From: Glaciibacter superstes DSM 21135
GTDB lineage: Bacteria; Actinomycetota; Actinomycetes; Actinomycetales; Microbacteriaceae
Reading direction: 5' to 3'
Assembly (NCBI RefSeq): GCF_000421145.1
Contig: NZ_ATWH01000018.1
Span: 1-64,000, forward strand
Length of the DNA stretch: 64,000 nt
Shown here: piece after piece, positions 27,658 to 36,770 of the stretch
Numbering within the stretch: the stretch's first letter is position 1
How the letters are laid out: each line of letters opens with the position of its first letter
Program-made: the position numbers and the translations under genes
Notes under the pieces: model-generated
Seen by the model: the letters and a program-made list of their open reading frames with translations, nothing else
Databases searched by the model: none
What the model was told of the DNA's origin: nothing

Positions 27658-28653
27658 ATGAATCGGTCCATCCGAATCCTGACTGTCGTCATCGCTGCGA
27701 CCCTCTCCCTGAGCGCTTGCGCGGCTGAGCCGGGGCCTGCGGCTGAGGACGAGAGCGGCACAACCGATGTGAAGATGTCGTATGTGGCCTTCAGCGGCAT
27801 CGCACCCACTCTGCTCGCGATCGATAACAGCACCTACGAGCGTCACGGGCTGAACGTAGAGGGATCGATCGCGGCCTCGCCCGCTGCGATTCTCTCAGGA
27901 TTGGTCAACGGCGAGCTTCAGATCGGGTTCACCACGATCCCGACCCTCATCTCGGCCGTTCAGGAGGGGGTGCCGATCAAGTGCATCGCCTCCGCCGATG
28001 GCATCGGAGCTACGGCGCCCCCCGCCGACATCAGCAACGCCCTGCTCGTCGCCCCCGACAGTGCGGTAACTTCGGCAGCCGAGCTCGAGGGAAAGCGCAT
28101 CGGCGTGATCGCCCTTGGCTCGCTGAACCACCTCATCGCGATGGATCTGATCGCCCAGGCGGGCGGGGACCCCTCGACGGTCGAGTTCGTTCAGCTTCCT
28201 CTGCCGCAGACAGGAGATGCGCTCGTCGGCCACCAGGTAGACGCGGCGATCACCACCGAGCCCTTCACACTCCCCCTCCTCGACAAAAAATTCCGGATGC
28301 TCGGCTCGGCTGACGCGCCGGGCGGCCTGACGAGCGAGCGCACGACGAAGTGCTTCGCGGCCAGTGACCAATTCATCGCGGCCAACCCGGAGGTCGTCAA
28401 GCACTTCATCGCCGCACAGGATGAGGCCCTCACCTACGCGCAGGATCATCTGGACGAGGCGCTCGCGATGCTTCCGCAGATCCTCGACCTCTCCCCCGAA
28501 GCCGCGCTGGCAACCGAGACGGGCCTCATCTTCCAGCCGGGAATCGCGCCTGCCGACGTCGAGTACCTGCAGGACAAGATGGTCGAGTTCGGCTGGGTCG
28601 ATGAGACCCGTTCCGTGAAGGACTACGTGTACTCGCCGGGCGACACCGAGTGA
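27658..28653 (+). CDS. NMT1/THI5-like ABC substrate-binding lipoprotein, copy 1
   Basis: A 331-residue type 2 binding protein with a lipoprotein signal ending LSAC. It contains VAFSGIAPTLLAIDNSTYERHG, GFTTIPTLISAVQEG and AITTEPFTLPLLD, typical of SsuA/TauA/NMT1-type proteins that bind small nitrogen- or sulfur-containing organics. It is strongly similar along its whole length to the protein at 33089-34084. No permease or ATPase follows it; it may use the transporter encoded at 34142-36550. Its gene overlaps the amidase gene by 4 bp (GTGA). Confidence 0.88.
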   Translation: MNRSIRILTVVIAATLSLSACAAEPGPAAEDESGTTDVKMSYVAFSGIAPTLLAIDNSTYERHGLNVEGSIAASPAAILSGLVNGELQIGFTTIPTLISAVQEGVPIKCIASADGIGATAPPADISNALLVAPDSAVTSAAELEGKRIGVIALGSLNHLIAMDLIAQAGGDPSTVEFVQLPLPQTGDALVGHQVDAAITTEPFTLPLLDKKFRMLGSADAPGGLTSERTTKCFAASDQFIAANPEVVKHFIAAQDEALTYAQDHLDEALAMLPQILDLSPEAALATETGLIFQPGIAPADVEYLQDKMVEFGWVDETRSVKDYVYSPGDTE

Positions 28654-30101
28654 CGCAGCAAGGGAGCATGGGGGTCTCCTTCGAGAGCACCACCGCGTTG
28701 GCGCGGATGCTGCGGGATCGACACATCTCGTCCGTCGAGCTCCTGCAGGAAAGCCTTGCGGCGTACGACCGGTACAACGATCTGGTCAACGCCGTGGTGG
28801 TGACGCAGATCGAGCAGGCATTCGACCAGGCAAGGCAGGCGGACCAGGAGCTCAGCGACGGCCGCATCCGTGGCCCGCTTCACGGCATCCCCATGACCGT
28901 CAAGGAGAGCTTCGACTGGGTCGGCACGCCGACGACTGTCGGCGACCCGGCCTTCACGGGGAACTTCCCTGAGACGACGGCCGTGCCCGTCCAGCGGCTG
29001 CAGGCTGCAGGCGCGATCGTGTATGGAAAGACCAATGTCCCATTGCACCTGGCCGACGCGCAATCCTTCAACGATGTCTATGGGACGACCAACAATCCCT
29101 GGGCGCTCGATCGAGTCGCGGGAGGCTCGTCCGGAGGGAGCGCGGCGGCGCTCGCCTCGGGGATGACCTCGCTCGAACTGGGATCCGACATCGCCGGGTC
29201 GTTACGCAACCCCGCACACTACTGCGGTGTCTTCAGTCACAAGCCGACGTACGGGATGGTTCCGAGCGACGGGCACGGACTGCCAGGAACTCACGCGGAT
29301 CTCGACATCCAGGTTGTGGGCCCGATGGCTCGGACGGCTCCCGACCTGGATCTCGCGATGGGCATCCTGGCCGGCGATACCTACCGGCGAACGTCCGGCG
29401 GCAGGACACTCGCCAACTTCAGGGTCGCCGTCGTGCTCGAGAGCCCCTTCCTCAGGCAGGACCCCGAACTCACCGAACAGCTGCGAACGGGCATCGACCT
29501 TCTGAAGGACGCCGGCCTGACCGTCGAGTTCGACGCCCGGCCCGACCTGGACGCGGAACGGACGATTGACCTCCACATGCTTCTCCTCCGCGCCGCGACC
29601 GGCGCTGCCAAGCCCGTCGCGCCTCGGGCGGCCGACATCGCCGCCGACCTCGAGCGGTTCCGGGCCGGGGCTCGCGATCGCCCAGCATTCGAGGCACGAG
29701 GCCACGACCTCTCGTATCGGGAGTGGTGGGAGCTGCACAACGAGCGGGAGCGGGAACGTGCCGTCTGGACCGCGTTCTTCCGCGACTACGACCTGCTGTT
29801 GTGCCCGACGTCTGCGTCGGCGGCTCCTGCCCACGATCACCGGCCCGATCGTTTCGCCCCCTCTCCGTCGGCACAACCCGGTGTCCGACACGAACCCCTC
29901 TACTGGGCTCTGTGGCCTGGGGTGGCCTATCTTCCGAGCACCGTGGTTCCGTTCGGTCTCACGCAGTCTGGCCTGCCCTGCGGCCTGCAGGTCGTCGCCC
30001 CGCACGGCGCGGATGCGCTCGGCATACAGTTCGCCGGCCTCGTCGAGCAGACACTCGGCGGGTTCCAGCCAGCTCCGCTTGTGAGCTCCGGTCGGCCCTG
30101 A
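28650..30101 (+). CDS. Amidase-signature-family amidase 1
   Basis: A 483-residue serine amidase. The Ser-cisSer-Lys triad is visible: Lys in MTVKESFD, Ser pair in GGSSGGSAAALASG and GSDIAGSLR. The C-terminus ends with the usual conserved GLPCGLQVV. The GTG at 28650 overlaps the stop codon of the binding-protein gene; the ATG at 28668 is an alternative but sits too close to AAGGGAG. It hydrolyses an amide taken up by the transporter; the natural substrate is not evident. Confidence 0.88.
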   Translation: MTQQGSMGVSFESTTALARMLRDRHISSVELLQESLAAYDRYNDLVNAVVVTQIEQAFDQARQADQELSDGRIRGPLHGIPMTVKESFDWVGTPTTVGDPAFTGNFPETTAVPVQRLQAAGAIVYGKTNVPLHLADAQSFNDVYGTTNNPWALDRVAGGSSGGSAAALASGMTSLELGSDIAGSLRNPAHYCGVFSHKPTYGMVPSDGHGLPGTHADLDIQVVGPMARTAPDLDLAMGILAGDTYRRTSGGRTLANFRVAVVLESPFLRQDPELTEQLRTGIDLLKDAGLTVEFDARPDLDAERTIDLHMLLLRAATGAAKPVAPRAADIAADLERFRAGARDRPAFEARGHDLSYREWWELHNERERERAVWTAFFRDYDLLLCPTSASAAPAHDHRPDRFAPSPSAQPGVRHEPLYWALWPGVAYLPSTVVPFGLTQSGLPCGLQVVAPHGADALGIQFAGLVEQTLGGFQPAPLVSSGRP

Positions 30102-30137
30102 GCGCTGCCTGACCGTGAGCCGGGCCGGGCTTGTTCC

Positions 30138-31814
30138 TCAGAGCGTCCGAGTCACCGTTCCCGAGAGGATGCGCACGAGCGCCACGCTGTCGGCCGGCAC
30201 CACATCACCTCGCCACGCGACGTGCTGATCCTGGCGGCACAGCACCAAACCGTTGTGATAGGCGGAGGGGGCGGAGGAGCGGTCGACGTCGATGACAGCC
30301 AGTGGCATCCCCGCCCGCCCGGCGGCACCCATCAGAGGCTCGATGTCGATCACGGGATCGAACCGCAAGAGCGTGTATCCGCTTCCGAACCTGTCGTACA
30401 GAGAGACCCCCGGCTCGAGCCATAAGTGCGGCGCCCGGCAGCCTGGGGTCGTAGAAGGTGTGTACTCGGACATCGTGTAGGCCGGGGCCGACTCGCCGTC
30501 ATATGCGATGAGGGGTGAGCCGTCGTAGGAGTACCCGAAGTTGAGGCCCTCGGCCGCGAACTGCCTGACGTTCACCTCGTAGGCGAGCTTGCCGACCGCT
30601 TGGCGTGCAGCCTCCCCAGCATCCGTGTCGTCTTCGATTTCGGGCGGGACCGCGAAGCGAGCCGTCCGTCGCTGGTGCTCCATGGCGAACTTGGACACCT
30701 GAGCCGTGATCGGAAGACGTTCGGCCTCGTAGGCATCGAGGATGCCCTCCCCGCCCCAGCCTTGGAGGTATGCCCCGAGCACCCAGCCCAGGTTAAACGC
30801 GTCGGCGATCCCGGCGTTCATTCCGTAGCCGGCATATGGTACCCACAGGTGCGCTGCGTCGCCACAGATGAAGACGTTGCCCGCACGGAGCCGGTCGGCC
30901 ACGAGCCGGCGCGCCACCCAGTCCTCCTCCGAGAGAATCCGGTACTCGAACTCGTCATCGACTCCGAGGATGGTCCGGATGGACCAGTCGCGATCGACGG
31001 TGCCGTTCTCGGCCTCCTCGTCGGAGAGATGGTTGTGGATGAGGAAAGTCGCGTGTCCGTCGATCGCGTAGACGTGTCCGTTGCGTCGCGGATTGTAGGT
31101 GTAGTAACCCCAGGCGGGCTCGCCGGGCATCGCCTCGGGAAGCCCGGGCGCCTCGATGCAGGTCGACTGCACGTGCTGGAGCACCGGGTCGCCGGAGAGG
31201 GAGGCGCCCATCTGCTTGCGCACGGCCGAACGTCCGCCGTCCGCCCCGATCAGGAACCGGGCGGAGAGCGTGCGTTCCTGTCCATCGGGGTCGCCGCTCA
31301 CCAGAACCGTGACTCCGTCCGCGCTGTCGTGGTAGCTGAGGAACGTGGTCTCGTTCAGCAAGGTCACGTTCGGCAGCCCCGCCACATGCTCGACGAGGAT
31401 CGGTTCCAGAAAGGTCTGGTTGATTCGATGCGGTGGTTCAGGGGTCGACCAGCCGGTGTCCGGCCCGAGATCGGACGTGTATCGGTCCTGTCGCGCGGGA
31501 ATGTGGATCCGGGCGATCTCGGTTCCCGTGAGAACCGTGCGGAACGCGACATCGTTCGGGTAGTCGTCCGGCAGACCGGCCTGGCGTACCTTCTGCGCCA
31601 TGCCGAGCGTGCGGAAGCGCTCCATCGTGCGTGCGGCCACGTGGTTGCTCTTGACGCTGGGTGGTTGCAAGTACGGTCGGGACTCGACGACGATCACGGA
31701 GACCCCGCGCGAATCGAGGTCCATGGCCGCAGTCAATCCGACTGGTCCCGCCCCGATGATGATGACGTCCGCATCCCGCGTCATGCCGTCACGGTTCCAC
31801 TGTTTCGCGGTCAT
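30138..31814 (-). CDS. FAD-dependent aromatic hydroxylase (PheA/TfdB/MhpA type)
   Basis: A 558-residue flavoprotein monooxygenase. The N-terminus has the dinucleotide fold IIIGAGPVGLTAAMDL, the middle has GADGGRSAVRKQMG, and the FAD-ribityl site is GDAAHLWVPYAGYGMNAG. The C-terminal 90 residues (LVLCRQDQHVAWRGD) form the thioredoxin-like domain of phenol hydroxylase relatives. Start ATGA overlaps the alcohol dehydrogenase gene upstream. It would hydroxylate an aromatic ring with NAD(P)H and O2; MhpA-like or resorcinol-hydroxylase-like roles are both possible. Confidence 0.85.
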   Translation of the reverse strand: MTAKQWNRDGMTRDADVIIIGAGPVGLTAAMDLDSRGVSVIVVESRPYLQPPSVKSNHVAARTMERFRTLGMAQKVRQAGLPDDYPNDVAFRTVLTGTEIARIHIPARQDRYTSDLGPDTGWSTPEPPHRINQTFLEPILVEHVAGLPNVTLLNETTFLSYHDSADGVTVLVSGDPDGQERTLSARFLIGADGGRSAVRKQMGASLSGDPVLQHVQSTCIEAPGLPEAMPGEPAWGYYTYNPRRNGHVYAIDGHATFLIHNHLSDEEAENGTVDRDWSIRTILGVDDEFEYRILSEEDWVARRLVADRLRAGNVFICGDAAHLWVPYAGYGMNAGIADAFNLGWVLGAYLQGWGGEGILDAYEAERLPITAQVSKFAMEHQRRTARFAVPPEIEDDTDAGEAARQAVGKLAYEVNVRQFAAEGLNFGYSYDGSPLIAYDGESAPAYTMSEYTPSTTPGCRAPHLWLEPGVSLYDRFGSGYTLLRFDPVIDIEPLMGAAGRAGMPLAVIDVDRSSAPSAYHNGLVLCRQDQHVAWRGDVVPADSVALVRILSGTVTRTL

Positions 31815-32758
31815 CTGGTCAGGCTCACTTTCAGGCGTCCAACCGCCGGGAGGGAATAGAGACGGTACGCCTCTTGAGCGTCATCGATGGGGAAGATATG
31901 GGTGATGTAGTCGTCGGGAAGCCGAGAATGCTCAAGGAGGTAGGCCTGTCCCCGGTGCAGGTAGGGGCGCCAGTCGTCCGTGTGCGATCCGTGCATCGTC
32001 GCGTTCTTTCGGAAGAACGGGCGGATCGGGAAAACGTACTGCGCATCGGGTAGCCCGTAGACGAGCATGTGCCCATGGGGCGCTAAGGCGTCAACGGCTG
32101 CCGCGATCACCTCTTGGCTGTGGCCGACCACGTCGATGACGAGGTCGAATGTGCGCTCGCCGAGCCCGGCCGCCCAGCGCGTGGCGTCGTCGGCCACCAC
32201 CTCGTTAATGCCGAACGGTTCCGCGCAATCGGAACGGTCGACGCGATCTATGCCAGTGACGTTTCGAGCGCCGAGGCTCCTCAGCACGTGGGTGAACAGC
32301 AGACCGAGCGGGCCGAGCCCGATGACCGCTATCCGCTTGGATGCGAGGTCGGGGATGCGGTCGAGCGCGCTGAAGACGGTCGCCAGAGGCTGGACGATTG
32401 TTGCGGTGGTGTCGCCGAGCCGGCCGTCCACCGGGATCATGTTGTCGGCGGGGCAGGTGACGAGCTCGGCTAGGCCGCGCCCGCTCGCGAGGCGTCCGAC
32501 TACACGAGTGCCGGGAGCCAGGTCGTCGGACCTGCTCTCGACGACGGTGCCGACGAGCTCATGCAGGGGTGAGCCCGACCTGCCGCTCTCCTGATTGAAT
32601 GGATCGATGTGGCCGAGGAACTTGGGGATGTCACTCCCGCAGATCGATCCGGCCAGGAAGCTCACGAGGACTTCCCCATCACGCAGGTCCGAGCCCCGGG
32701 GAGGATCAATGACGATCTTCCGGAACGCGCCGGGCCCGTCTTGCTGCAGTGTCCACAT
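31811..32758 (-). CDS. Zinc-dependent alcohol dehydrogenase-like protein
   Basis: A 315-residue medium-chain dehydrogenase from the ATG at 32758, which has GAGAGG upstream; an earlier ATG adds only eight residues. The catalytic-zinc region begins SICGSDIPKFLGHID, followed by SPLHELVGTVVES with the zinc-binding His/Glu pair. The nucleotide-binding motif is IAVIGLGPLGLLF. The structural-zinc Cys cluster is absent, so only one zinc is expected. It overlaps the monooxygenase gene by 4 bp. Confidence 0.82.
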   Translation of the reverse strand: MWTLQQDGPGAFRKIVIDPPRGSDLRDGEVLVSFLAGSICGSDIPKFLGHIDPFNQESGRSGSPLHELVGTVVESRSDDLAPGTRVVGRLASGRGLAELVTCPADNMIPVDGRLGDTTATIVQPLATVFSALDRIPDLASKRIAVIGLGPLGLLFTHVLRSLGARNVTGIDRVDRSDCAEPFGINEVVADDATRWAAGLGERTFDLVIDVVGHSQEVIAAAVDALAPHGHMLVYGLPDAQYVFPIRPFFRKNATMHGSHTDDWRPYLHRGQAYLLEHSRLPDDYITHIFPIDDAQEAYRLYSLPAVGRLKVSLTR

Positions 32759-33088
32759 CTCGTGTCCTCTCGATGATCTCACGGCTCATGCCGAATGCGC
32801 CGGCTCGCCCTCGATCGATGCTCCTGAGCGCGGCCCATGGCAATCGGGTCCGTGAAATCACTCTCGATGGATAAGCCACGCAAGGCCGAGGTTTGGCCGA
32901 CTTATTCCGCAGAGAGGAAGGATGACATTCCCCACGACGAGCGTCGAACGCGGGTGTTAGTTTCTCGTCACCGCTCTGAGGAGCACCCCGCCGACGCTAG
33001 ACCCGAGGATGACCCAGGCTCAGCAAGCGCGGACCAGAATGCCTGCACCATGTCCAAGGAAAAACCGAAGAGGAACTGAGGAGAACGT
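32759..33088. other. Divergent intergenic region
   Basis: The 330 bp between the alcohol dehydrogenase start and the second binding-protein start hold no supported gene. They should contain both promoters. CTGAGGAGAA just before 33089 is a good ribosome-binding site. No clear repeat or palindrome was found. Confidence 0.5.
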
Positions 33089-34084
33089 ATGAAGAAGCCA
33101 CGAGCAACGGTGCTCGTCGCCGCAGCAGCCGTAACCGCGCTCATGCTCGCCGGGTGTGCTCAGGACGCCGGCTCAGGCAGAGACGAAGAGGGCGCAGCAG
33201 GAGGGAACGTCGACGTGCGGATGGCCTACGTGGCATTCGCGGGAATCGCACCCACGCTCCTGGGCATCCAGGACGGCATCTACGAGGACCACGGCCTGAA
33301 CGTGAAGGGCGAGGTGGCAGTGTCGCCGGCCGCCATCATCGCAGGACTCACCAACGGTGAGCTCGACATCGGATTCACCACCATCATCACGCTCGTCTCC
33401 GCCGTGCAGCAGGGCGTCGGAATCAAATGCCTCGCTTCCGCGGACGGCGTCGGCGACTCGTCGCCCGAGATCCAGAACAATGGCCTCGTCGTCGCCCCCG
33501 ACAGCCCCATCACCTCTGCGGCGGACCTGGAGGGCAAGAAGGTCGGCGTGCTGGCTCTTGGGTCGCTCAACCACCTCGTTGCCACGGACCTCATTGCAAG
33601 AGCGGGCGGAGACCCGAGTACGGTCGAATTCGTGCAGCTCCCCTTCCCGCAGGTCGAAGGTGCCCTGACGGGCAAGCAGGTCGACGCAGGCATCATCACG
33701 GAGCCCTTCACCAGTCCATTGATGGAAAAGGGCTTCAAGAGCCTCGGATGGAGCGAGGCCCCCGGCAACCTGATGAGCGAGCGGACGACGAAGTGCTACG
33801 CCGCGAGCGAAGCGTACATCGAGAAGAACCCCGAGACGGTCGCGAAGTTCATCGCCGCGCACGACGAGACGCTCACCTACGCGCAGGAGCACGTGGACGA
33901 GGCACTCGCAACGCTCCCGCAGATCCTCGACATCTCGGACGAGGCCGCGAAGGGCACTGTGACGGGCGCGATCTGGAAACCGGGAATCGCTCCCGAGGAT
34001 ATCGAGTACGTTCAGGAGTTGATGCTCAAGTACGGCTGGGTCGAGGAGGAACTCTCTGTGGACGACTATAAGTACACGCCGTAA
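33089..34084 (+). CDS. NMT1/THI5-like ABC substrate-binding lipoprotein, copy 2
   Basis: A 331-residue lipoprotein (signal ending LAGC) and close paralog of the 27658 protein. Shared blocks include GLNVKGEVAVSPAAII, ALGSLNHLVATDLIA and GGDPSTVEFVQLP, and the two have the same length. This copy is followed directly by the two permeases and ATPase, so it is the resident binding protein of the importer. A clear ribosome-binding site (GAGGAGAA) precedes the ATG. Confidence 0.9.
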   Translation: MKKPRATVLVAAAAVTALMLAGCAQDAGSGRDEEGAAGGNVDVRMAYVAFAGIAPTLLGIQDGIYEDHGLNVKGEVAVSPAAIIAGLTNGELDIGFTTIITLVSAVQQGVGIKCLASADGVGDSSPEIQNNGLVVAPDSPITSAADLEGKKVGVLALGSLNHLVATDLIARAGGDPSTVEFVQLPFPQVEGALTGKQVDAGIITEPFTSPLMEKGFKSLGWSEAPGNLMSERTTKCYAASEAYIEKNPETVAKFIAAHDETLTYAQEHVDEALATLPQILDISDEAAKGTVTGAIWKPGIAPEDIEYVQELMLKYGWVEEELSVDDYKYTP

Positions 34085-34141
34085 GCCCGACGTATCACTG
34101 AGACGAACCAGAATGACAACCCTCGAGCGAGGAGGCTCCTG

Positions 34142-34927
34142 ATGCTCCGCCGGAAATTCGGTGACACCCCACTCAAGTGGACGGGCGTCGGGATCCTCCT
34201 GCTCATCTGGCTCGTGTTCGGAGCCGTACCCGATCAGACATCGATCCCCACGCTCCCGGCAACGATCCAAGCCCTGTTCGGCGAACTTGGCGACCCCAAC
34301 TACTGGGGCGCCATCGGGGACACCCTGCAGACGTGGTTCGTGAGTCTTGTCATCGGCAGCGTCGTCGGCATCACCCTCGGCATCCTCGCCGGCCTGAATG
34401 TCTGGATGGAGCGGAGTATCGCGGCGCCGGTCGAGTTCTTCAAGACCATCCCGATCATCGCTGTGCTGCCGCTCGGCATCCTCGTCCTCGGGACCGGGCC
34501 TTCGATGCGCATGACCCTGGTCGCGTTCGCGGTGACCTGGCCGCTGCTTGTGCAGACCCTGTACGGGGTCCGGTCGATCGACCCGATGATCCGCGATTCG
34601 GCGCGGTCGATCGGCGTGGGCCCGGTGCGAACGTTCTTCTCGGTCGTGCTTCCCTCCGCCTCGCCGTTCATCGCGACAGGAGTACGGGTCGCGGCGGCGA
34701 TGGCCCTGGTGATCACGATCGTCATCGAGCTCGTCGCCGGAGGCAGTGGTCTCGGTGTCGAGATCTCGAACGCGGCCCTGTCTGGCGGGACGGCGCTACC
34801 GACGATGTACGCGTTGATCCTCACGACGGGCTTGGTCGGGATGCTCCTGACCGGAATCATCGGCGCCGTCGAGCGTCGGCTCCTTGCCTGGCACACCACC
34901 TACCGGAGCATCGAGGTGGCAGCATGA
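34142..34927 (+). CDS. SsuC/TauC-type ABC permease 1
   Basis: A 261-residue inner-membrane permease with about six helices. The EAA-like loop is IDPMIRDSARSIGVGPVRTFFS followed by VVLPSASPFIATG. It overlaps the next permease by 4 bp (ATGA). The two different permeases probably form a heterodimer; SsuC-type importers usually have one permease gene forming a homodimer, so the pairing is somewhat unusual. Confidence 0.88.
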   Translation: MLRRKFGDTPLKWTGVGILLLIWLVFGAVPDQTSIPTLPATIQALFGELGDPNYWGAIGDTLQTWFVSLVIGSVVGITLGILAGLNVWMERSIAAPVEFFKTIPIIAVLPLGILVLGTGPSMRMTLVAFAVTWPLLVQTLYGVRSIDPMIRDSARSIGVGPVRTFFSVVLPSASPFIATGVRVAAAMALVITIVIELVAGGSGLGVEISNAALSGGTALPTMYALILTTGLVGMLLTGIIGAVERRLLAWHTTYRSIEVAA

Positions 34928-35706
34928 CGATCCCGCGCCGCATCCTGTTTGTCGCGAGCTACCTCTGGCTGCCCGTTCTGCTCATCACGTGGTGGTGGAT
35001 CGCCTCCGCCTCGTCGACCTCGACGTTCTTTCCGCCGCTGTCGACCATCCTCTCCGAAACCGGTCGGCTGTGGATCTTCGATCACGCGGTGAACGACCTG
35101 GTGCCGAGCCTCTTCAACCTCGCCATCGGCTACGTGCTTGCAGTCGTCGTCGGCATCGGGCTAGGGTCAGTGCTCTGGAGGTTCCGCCGGGCAGCCGTTG
35201 CGGCGCATCCGGTGGTCTACTTCCTTTACGTGCTGCCAGCGCCGGCGCTTCTGCCGGTCTTCATGCTGGCCTTCGGCCTCGGCATGACGATGAAAGTCGC
35301 GATCGTCTTCCTCTCCTGCCTCTGGCCCGTGCTGCTCAACACGCTCGACGGCATGCGCGCCACCGACGACATCAAACTCGACGTCGCCAAGACGCTGAAC
35401 CTCAGCGTGTTGCAGAAGCTTCGCATCGTGGTGCTTCCGGCGGCGTCTCCGCAAATCGCCGCCGGGATGCGCACCGCCCTTGCCTTTGGCATCGTGCTCA
35501 TGGTCGTGAGCGAGATGGTTGCGTCCACGGAGGGGATCGGGTACTTCATCCTCCTGTCGCAGCAAACCTTCGCGGTCACGAACATGTGGACGGGCATTCT
35601 GGTGCTTGCGATCGTGGGCAGCCTGCTGAACATCCTGTTTGTGCTCGGCGAGAGACGAGTTCTCAAATGGCACTACCAATCGACCCTGATGAACAACGCG
35701 AGGTGA
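34924..35706 (+). CDS. SsuC/TauC-type ABC permease 2
   Basis: A 260-residue permease. The EAA-like loop IKLDVAKTLNLSVLQKLRIVVLP is present. The start at 34924 was chosen for the ATGA overlap and because the longer open frame upstream is a shadow of permease 1. It is followed 4 bp later by the ATPase gene. Confidence 0.88.
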   Translation: MTIPRRILFVASYLWLPVLLITWWWIASASSTSTFFPPLSTILSETGRLWIFDHAVNDLVPSLFNLAIGYVLAVVVGIGLGSVLWRFRRAAVAAHPVVYFLYVLPAPALLPVFMLAFGLGMTMKVAIVFLSCLWPVLLNTLDGMRATDDIKLDVAKTLNLSVLQKLRIVVLPAASPQIAAGMRTALAFGIVLMVVSEMVASTEGIGYFILLSQQTFAVTNMWTGILVLAIVGSLLNILFVLGERRVLKWHYQSTLMNNAR

Positions 35707-35710
35707 ACGG

Positions 35711-36550
35711 ATGAGCCTAAACCAAACCCGATCGGAAGACACCGTGGACACGAACACAGAGCGGGAGGCACCGGCTGCTCAAGCGGCCGTGCCGGTACTC
35801 CAGGCGAGAAACATCAAGAAGGTCTACGGCAAGGGTTCCGAGGCGAAGACCGCGGTCGAGGACGTGAGCTTTGAAGTGGCTAAGGGCGAGTTCGTCTGCA
35901 TCGTCGGCCCAAGCGGCGGCGGCAAGACGACACTGCTGCGGATCCTCTCCGGACTCATGCCGGCGACCGAGGGTGAAGCGCTCTTCGAGGGTGCAGCGGT
36001 GCGCTCGGTTCCCGACCGCGTGTCCATCGTCTTCCAGGACTACAGCCGATCCTTGTTCCCCTGGCTCCGGGTCAACAAGAACGTCGAGCTGCCTCTGCGC
36101 GTCAAGAAAGTGCCACGCGTCGAGCGCGCGAAGCGCGCCCAGGAGGTGATCGAGGCGGTCGGCCTGGCCGGCTCGGAACGGCGCTACCCATGGCAGCTCT
36201 CGGGTGGCATGCAGCAACGCGTGGCGATCGCCCGCGCCCTCGCCCACCGTCCCGACCTGTTGCTGATGGACGAGCCGTTCGCCTCGGTGGACGCGCAGAC
36301 CCGCTTCGAGCTCGAGGACATGATCCTCCGAGTGCGGGACGAGTTCGACGTCACGGTCGTGCTGATCACCCACGACATCGACGAAGCCGTCTATCTCGCC
36401 GATCGCATCGTCGTGCTCTCCACCTCCCCGAGCACGGTGCGAGAGCTCGTGACGGTTCCTCTCACGAACCCGCGCGAGCAGGCCGCCACTCGCAACGACC
36501 CCGAGTTCGCCTCGTTACGCACGAGGCTGCTCGGGCTGGTGACCCGGTAG
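35711..36550 (+). CDS. SsuB/TauB-type ABC ATPase
   Basis: A 279-residue ATPase. Walker A is VGPSGGGKTT, the Q-loop lies in SIVFQDYSRSLFPW, the signature is LSGGMQQR, and Walker B is LLLMDEPFASVD, with the H-loop in LITHDIDEAVYL. The first 30 residues are a flexible, low-complexity tail. The family imports taurine, alkanesulfonates, nitrate or pyrimidine precursors; here the neighbouring amidases suggest an organic amide. Confidence 0.9.
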   Translation: MSLNQTRSEDTVDTNTEREAPAAQAAVPVLQARNIKKVYGKGSEAKTAVEDVSFEVAKGEFVCIVGPSGGGKTTLLRILSGLMPATEGEALFEGAAVRSVPDRVSIVFQDYSRSLFPWLRVNKNVELPLRVKKVPRVERAKRAQEVIEAVGLAGSERRYPWQLSGGMQQRVAIARALAHRPDLLLMDEPFASVDAQTRFELEDMILRVRDEFDVTVVLITHDIDEAVYLADRIVVLSTSPSTVRELVTVPLTNPREQAATRNDPEFASLRTRLLGLVTR

Positions 36551-36557
36551 GCCGGTG

Positions 36558-36770
36558 ATGCCGACAACCCCGGCGCACGAGGCGGAGCACGAACTGAACG
36601 CAGCTGGGCTCCGCACGATGGCCGCGGACGCCGCCTTCCCTCTTGCCGAAGACCGACTCCCGGCCGTCCTGGAGACTCTGCGCGGCCTGCGCTCGGTGAT
36701 CGGGCGACTCGACGGCGTACCGCTCGGCTCCACGCCGCCGGCCGTCGGCTTCGACCCACGATGGCGATGA
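36558..36770 (+). CDS. Small AtzG/GatC-like amidase partner
   Basis: A 70-residue protein encoded between the ATPase and the second amidase, overlapping the amidase start. The sequence (EDRLPAVLETLRGLRSVIGRLD then DPRWR) looks like the small AtzG-type subunits that pair with AtzE-like amidases, themselves similar to GatC beside GatA. The double start GTG/ATG at 36555/36558 leaves the exact N-terminus open. A stable heteromer with the adjacent amidase is inferred from this resemblance and the gene overlap. Confidence 0.6.
   Translation: MPTTPAHEAEHELNAAGLRTMAADAAFPLAEDRLPAVLETLRGLRSVIGRLDGVPLGSTPPAVGFDPRWR

Noticed and set aside
30600..31859. 419-residue plus-strand open frame
   Set aside because: It is the antisense shadow of the flavin monooxygenase gene and has no family features.
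34177..34923. 249-residue extension of the second SsuC-type permease
   Set aside because: It is the out-of-frame shadow of the first permease, rich in Arg and Asp without membrane helices.
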